DNA of 64,000 nucleotides from the NCBI RefSeq assembly GCF_039524395.1, contig NZ_BAAAGO010000035.1, one strand, 5' to 3'. The position numbers were made by a program, and so were the translations under genes. The stretch comes from Micropruina glycogenica. GTDB taxonomy: Bacteria > Actinomycetota > Actinomycetes > Propionibacteriales > Propionibacteriaceae. Positions 59,953-64,000 of this stretch are shown here, piece by piece (position 1 is the first letter of the stretch; every line of letters starts with the position of its first letter). The notes beneath the pieces are model-generated. The model was not told the origin of the DNA and did not search any database. It saw nothing but the letters and a program-made list of their open reading frames with translations.

Positions 59953-61491
59953 GTGACCAGCGTCGTGATCGTGGGCGGCGGGCACAACGCCCTCACCGCA
60001 GCCGCCTACCTGGCCCGAGCCGGGGTCGAGGTCACCGTGCTCGAACGGCTCGACAATGTGGGCGGCGCGGCGATCTCTGCCACCGCCTTCACCGGCCTCG
60101 ACGCCCGGCTCTCGCGCTATGCGTACCTGGTCAGCCTGCTGCCGCGCTCGATCGCCGACGACCTCGGGCTCGACGTGTCCCTGGTGCGCCGGCGGTACTC
60201 GTCGTACACCCCGGTGCCCGGCACCGACCGCGGCCTGCTGATCGACAACGGCGACGAGGCCGCGACCCGCGGCTCGTTCGCCTCGGTGGGCGCCGCCGGC
60301 GACGCGGCCCGGTTCGCCGACTTCTACCGGCGCATCAGCGCCTTCGCCGCGCCGCTGTTCGACACCATGACCGGTCCGCTACCCACGCGTGACCAGGCGA
60401 AATCGCTACTCGGGGCCGAATGGAGCCCGTTCGTGGAGCGTCCGATCGGCGAGGCGATCGAGGCTGCTGTGGCCGATGACCTGGTGCGCGGCGTGATCGC
60501 CACCGACGCCCTGATCGGCACGTTCACCGACCTGCACGAGGCCATCGACGGCAACCGCTGCTTGCTCTACCACGTGATCGGCGGCGGCACCGGCGACTGG
60601 GACGTGCCGATCGGCGGCATGGGCGTGGTGTCCGGGGGCATGGAGCGGGCCGCGCGGGCCGCCGGTGCGAAGTTGGTCACGGGGGCCGAGGTGACGGCGA
60701 TCGATCCCGATGGCGCCGTCGAGTACCTGCACGGCGGCGAGCAACACCGGGTCACCGCCGACCTGGTGCTGGCCGGGGTGGCGCCCGACGTGCTCGCCCG
60801 GCTGTTGGGCGAGACGTTGACGGTGCGCGCCGAGGGTGCCCAGGTGAAGGTGAACCTGTTGCTGCGCCGGCTGCCCCGGCTGCGGCAGCAGGGCGTCCGG
60901 CCCGACGCGGCGTTCGGCGGCACCTTTCACATTCACGAGACGCTCACCGAGCTGGCCGCCGCCCACGCCGCAGCCTTGGACGGCCGGGTGCCCGACCCAC
61001 TGCCCGCCGAGATCTACTGCCACTCGCTGGCCGACCCGTCGATTCTGGGCGCCGACCTGCAGCGGAACGGCTATCAGACGCTCACCCTGTTCGGCCTGCA
61101 GGTGCCTGACCGGCTGGTCGACGCGTTCGGCAACGACGCACTGCGGGACGCCCTGCAATCAGCCGCGCTCGCCAGCCTCGACTCGGTGCTGGCCGAGCCG
61201 ATCGAATCGGTGCTGGCCACCGACGGCGACGGACGCCCCTGCGTCGAGGTGAAGACCACCCGCGACATCGAGCAGGCGCTGGCCATGCCCGGCGGCAACA
61301 TCTTTCACGGCCCGCTGTCGTGGCCGTGGGCCGAGGACGAGCCCCTCGACACCCCGGCGCGGCGCTGGGGCGTGGCGACCGATCACGACCGGGTGCTGCT
61401 CTGCGGTGCGGGTGCTCGACGGGGCGGGGGAGTGTCGGGCATCGCCGGCCAGAACGCGGCGATGGCAGCCCTCGAACGCTTGGCGCAGTGA
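59953..61491 (+). CDS. FAD-dependent oxidoreductase (phytoene-desaturase-like)
   Basis: A 512-residue flavoprotein. The dinucleotide motif is VIVGGGHNALTAAAYLARAG, followed by ERLDNVGGAA. The C-terminal FAD segment is VLLCGAGARRGGGVSGIAGQ. The family includes carotenoid desaturases and isomerases and the related NAD(P)/FAD enzymes without known substrate; no other carotenoid genes lie nearby. The GTG start lies 1 base after the YdeI stop, so the two genes are linked. Confidence 0.86.
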   Translation: MTSVVIVGGGHNALTAAAYLARAGVEVTVLERLDNVGGAAISATAFTGLDARLSRYAYLVSLLPRSIADDLGLDVSLVRRRYSSYTPVPGTDRGLLIDNGDEAATRGSFASVGAAGDAARFADFYRRISAFAAPLFDTMTGPLPTRDQAKSLLGAEWSPFVERPIGEAIEAAVADDLVRGVIATDALIGTFTDLHEAIDGNRCLLYHVIGGGTGDWDVPIGGMGVVSGGMERAARAAGAKLVTGAEVTAIDPDGAVEYLHGGEQHRVTADLVLAGVAPDVLARLLGETLTVRAEGAQVKVNLLLRRLPRLRQQGVRPDAAFGGTFHIHETLTELAAAHAAALDGRVPDPLPAEIYCHSLADPSILGADLQRNGYQTLTLFGLQVPDRLVDAFGNDALRDALQSAALASLDSVLAEPIESVLATDGDGRPCVEVKTTRDIEQALAMPGGNIFHGPLSWPWAEDEPLDTPARRWGVATDHDRVLLCGAGARRGGGVSGIAGQNAAMAALERLAQ

Positions 61492-61589
61492 TGGGGCAGG
61501 CAGCGCAGGCCGTTGTCGCTTTTCGGAGGCTCCGTGCGAGCTCATACGCCGCCGACGATGGCACGCGCGGGCGATCGCGGCTTGGGCGC

Positions 61590-62510
61590 ATGCGCGGCCG
61601 GTCGCGCCTGTGGTCGGGGGTTCTACTGCTCGCGATGATGGTCGGTTGTACGGTGCCGGGCCCTCCGGCTCCGGCTGAAAGCCCAACGGTGGTGGTGTCG
61701 GCGACTCCGACTCTGTCGGATCGCGATCAGCGCATTCACGACGCCATGGAGCGGCGCGAGGCAGTGGTTCAAAGCTTCACGGCCAAGCCTTGGCAGAAGC
61801 GCTCGTGGGAGCAGGTCTCGAGCGGGTACCTGCCCGATGTCGAGCGCTACCAGGATCGACTGAGCATCGCCCGTGAAGAGAGCGACGAACGCGCGTACCA
61901 AGACCCATCGACCGTGTACGCCGAGACGGGCTCGATCGTGGTGGCAGCCCAACGGGACCCTTACAACAGTGAAAGTGTCTCTCTGTTTCGATGGCGCGGG
62001 AACGAGCTGACCATGCTGTTCACCCTGCCCTGGACCAACGACTTGTGGATGCCCAAGGCGGTCGATGGCGCGTCCATCGGGCCGGCCGATGCGCGTCTGA
62101 CTGGACAGTTGATTCGATACTGGCAAACCGGTGATCTGCCGTCGGATGTCACCTTGGACCCCAATGGCCTTCCGTTTGCCTTCGGCGACAACTACGACGA
62201 GCCGGTCAAAGAGAGCCGCTCCTGTGCGGTGCACCACGAAGGTTCAGAGTCTTTTGCGTGGTCACTGCCGGTCGAGTTCGGGCAGCTCAGCCTGGTTGCG
62301 ATCGATTGCCGCTATCGGGTGCGAACGCCGCCGGACTATCGGGTCGGCCTGCCGTCCGACGACTCCGATATCACCGGCAACACCAAGGTCTCTTATCGCA
62401 GGCTCGACTGCCGGTGGATCTACCCCATGCGGGTACTCGTCAAAGACAACGGTGCAGTCGCATGGGAACACATCGGTGCTCAGCCGATGGACGTGTGCAC
62501 TGCAAGCTGA
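61590..62510 (+). CDS. Predicted lipoprotein, unknown function
   Basis: A 306-residue protein. The N-terminus MRGRSRLWSGVLLLAMMVGC is a lipoprotein signal with Cys20, although the lipobox is imperfect. The mature part is soluble with several Trp and Cys residues (SRSCAVHHEGSESFAWSLPV; AIDCRYRVRTPPD). I do not recognise a family. In-frame codons upstream would add a non-signal N-terminus and are less likely. Codon use is slightly less GC-rich than in neighbours. Confidence 0.7.
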   Translation: MRGRSRLWSGVLLLAMMVGCTVPGPPAPAESPTVVVSATPTLSDRDQRIHDAMERREAVVQSFTAKPWQKRSWEQVSSGYLPDVERYQDRLSIAREESDERAYQDPSTVYAETGSIVVAAQRDPYNSESVSLFRWRGNELTMLFTLPWTNDLWMPKAVDGASIGPADARLTGQLIRYWQTGDLPSDVTLDPNGLPFAFGDNYDEPVKESRSCAVHHEGSESFAWSLPVEFGQLSLVAIDCRYRVRTPPDYRVGLPSDDSDITGNTKVSYRRLDCRWIYPMRVLVKDNGAVAWEHIGAQPMDVCTAS

Positions 62511-62667
62511 GCTCGGAACCACCAATCGCCGCCCACCGTGCGACCCCAGAAGGGGAGAGACCAGGCCTGCACCGCGCCCATCGTCGCGGCGGCGCCAACG
62601 GCGAGTCGGGGTGAGGTCCGCAACTTCGCCGGTGGTTCTTGTCAGTCGCCTCTGCCACAGTGACGAG

Positions 62668-63279
62668 GTGAGCAACGACGCCAACGACCCCAAGCAGGTA
62701 CTGCTGCGCTACCTGCAGACCACGCACGACGCGGTGCGCTGGAAGCTGCAGGGGCTCAACGAGTACGACCTGCGTCGTCCGCTCACGCCCACTTGCACCA
62801 ACCTGCTCGGGGTCGTGAAACACCTGGCCATGGTCGAGCTGGGCTACTTCGGCGAGGTGTTCTGCCGGGTGCCCGAGGTGAGCGTTGCATGGTTCGCCGA
62901 CGACGAGGCGCAGATGGCGACCGTGCCCACCATCGACATGTACGCCAGCGCCACGCAGACCAGCGCCGAGGTGCTGCAACTGTTCGACGAGGCGCGCGCC
63001 AACACCGAACGAACGGTCGCCGAACTCGACCTGAACGCCCCCGGGCGGGTGCCCTGGTGGGGCGAGCGCGGCCAGGTGACGCTGCAGCGCATCCTCGTGC
63101 ACATGATCGAAGAGACGGCTCGGCACGCGGGGCAACTCGACATTCTGCGCGAACAGCTCGACGGCCGAGCGGGGTTGCGCGCCGACAACGACAACCTCGC
63201 CGACTTCGACACCGACGGCTGGGCCGAGTACCGCGCCCGGGTGCAGGCCATCGCCGACGGCTTCAGGGCCTACCAATGA
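62668..63279 (+). CDS. DinB family protein (DUF664)
   Basis: A 203-residue four-helix-bundle protein. The likely metal ligands are His in GVVKHLAMVELGYFGEV and in HMIEETARHAGQLDILRE, both classic DinB/DUF664 positions. Related proteins include thiol-dependent S-transferases. The GTG start follows a purine-rich patch. Its stop overlaps the start of tag (ATGA). Confidence 0.88.
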   Translation: MSNDANDPKQVLLRYLQTTHDAVRWKLQGLNEYDLRRPLTPTCTNLLGVVKHLAMVELGYFGEVFCRVPEVSVAWFADDEAQMATVPTIDMYASATQTSAEVLQLFDEARANTERTVAELDLNAPGRVPWWGERGQVTLQRILVHMIEETARHAGQLDILREQLDGRAGLRADNDNLADFDTDGWAEYRARVQAIADGFRAYQ

Positions 63280-63836
63280 GCACCTTTCGCTGCTTCGGCA
63301 CTGGCGACGAGCTGTACGAGGCCTACCACGACACCGAATGGGGGGTGCCGCCGCAGGCCTCGCCCGATGAGCGCGAACTGTTCGAGCGGCTCAGCCTCGA
63401 GGCGTTCCAATCCGGCCTGTCGTGGATCACGATTCTGCGCAAGCGACCCGCCTTTCGCGCCGCCTTCGCCGGGTTCGACCCCGCTGTCGTGGCCGGCTTC
63501 GACGAGACGGACGTTCAGCGGCTGATGGCCGATGCCGGCATCGTGCGCAACCGCATGAAGATCGACGCCACCATCGCCAACGCCAGGGCACTGCTCGCCC
63601 TGCACGCGCAGGGCCAACAGCTGACCGACGTGTTCGAGGCGCACCGTCCGGCGACACGTGACGTGCGGCCCAACTCGTTCGCCGAGGTGCCCGCCTCGAC
63701 GGCTGAGTCGGTCGCGCTGGCGAAGCACCTGAAGCGCCTCGGTTTCCGCTTCGTCGGCCCCACTACGGCCTATGCCGCCATGCAGGCACTCGGCTACGTC
63801 GACGACCACCTCGCCGGCTGCCTCGTGGTGCAGTAG
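63276..63836 (+). CDS. tag: DNA-3-methyladenine glycosylase I
   Basis: Removes 3-methyladenine from alkylated DNA (base-excision repair). The 186-residue protein has the HhH-type TAG fold with the zinc-snap ligands Cys6 and His18 (RCF...AYHDTEWG) near the N-terminus and His178 and Cys182 (DDHLAGC) near the C-terminus. FERLSLEAFQSGLSWITILR is the family core. The fold lacks the usual Trp after RC (Phe instead). ATGA coupling with the DinB gene. Confidence 0.94.
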   Translation: MSTFRCFGTGDELYEAYHDTEWGVPPQASPDERELFERLSLEAFQSGLSWITILRKRPAFRAAFAGFDPAVVAGFDETDVQRLMADAGIVRNRMKIDATIANARALLALHAQGQQLTDVFEAHRPATRDVRPNSFAEVPASTAESVALAKHLKRLGFRFVGPTTAYAAMQALGYVDDHLAGCLVVQ

Positions 63837-63839
63837 AGC

Positions 63840-63973
63840 GCTGGTCGAGCCTGTCGAGACCCCTTGGTTCCGTCATTCCGGCGCACGATCCGTCATTCCG
63901 GCGAACGCCGGAATCTCCTGGCCGGTGCGCGCCTTCGTGGGTGTGAGATCCCGGGGCAGGCCCGGGATGACGG
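63840..63973. repeat. Dispersed repeats at the window's right end
   Basis: GCTGGTCGAGCCTGTCGAGA follows the tag stop. Then CGTCATTCCGGCGAACGCCG (63891) and GAGATCCCGGGGCAGGCCCG (63945) are REP-like hairpins. No gene is seen from here to the window end. Confidence 0.75.
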
Positions 63974-64000
63974 ACGGGTCCGTCAGATCCGTCACCCGGT

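Overview
The window comes from a high-GC Gram-positive bacterium (Actinomycetota). The evidence is the rpsF-ssb-rpsR-rplI block, GTG/TTG starts, many ATGA/GTGA gene overlaps, an SSB with a Gly/Ser-rich linker, an HspR-like/Hsp20 pair, DUF3152, GPP34 and SigE-type ECF genes. A propionibacterial or related lineage is my inference; no rRNA or species marker is present. Most of the sequence is chromosomal housekeeping and accessory metabolism. No rRNA, tRNA, CRISPR array or clear prophage was seen.

Layout. 0-2 kb: ribosomal protein/SSB operon with a strong UUCG-loop terminator. 2-12.4 kb: transglutaminase-like protein, MFS transporter, DUF3152 protein, divergent EamA/LysR pair, cupin, patatin, a fused beta-oxidation enzyme and an M48 protease. 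12.4-13 kb: gene-free stretch with a possible IS21-type relic. 13-21.8 kb: NarL-type two-component system, alpha/beta hydrolase with divergent TetR, DUF4287 protein, Hsp20 with divergent HspR-like regulator, SDR. 22-25.6 kb: four-gene LacI/UPF0303/Gfo-Idh-MocA/beta-propeller operon under two CACGTG palindromes. 25.6-35.5 kb: accessory island. Its left part has visibly lower GC and encodes a secreted four-cysteine I36-like protein with a MacB-type ABC exporter. Then come a Tn554-type recombinase trio and an XRE-ImmA/IrrE protease operon. 35.6-45.3 kb: TetR remnant, nhaA, ArsR/CDF metal module, DUF2200, TetR/DUF4386 pair with twin operators, and a ROK-GH4-kinase sugar operon preceded by a wrecked solute-binding-protein gene. 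45.4-64 kb: YchJ/TPR pair, MFS, GNAT, OmpR-type two-component system, LMW phosphatase, ornithine carbamoyltransferase, GPP34 protein, SigE plus membrane partner, secreted 5'-nucleotidase, HAD, YdeI, FAD oxidoreductase, lipoprotein, DinB and tag.

Three families of dispersed intergenic repeats run through the window. (1) A GGAACCGTCCCC core sits in the loop of hairpins whose arms differ between copies but stay self-complementary. (2) A GGTCGAGCnTGTCGAGACC family lies just after stop codons and has been read into the C-termini of two proteins. (3) REP-like GTCATCCCGGCGnnCGCCGGGAT hairpins. The most interesting candidates are the I36-like protein/ABC exporter operon, the ImmA/IrrE operon with a distant inverted operator, and the covarying-arm repeat family.
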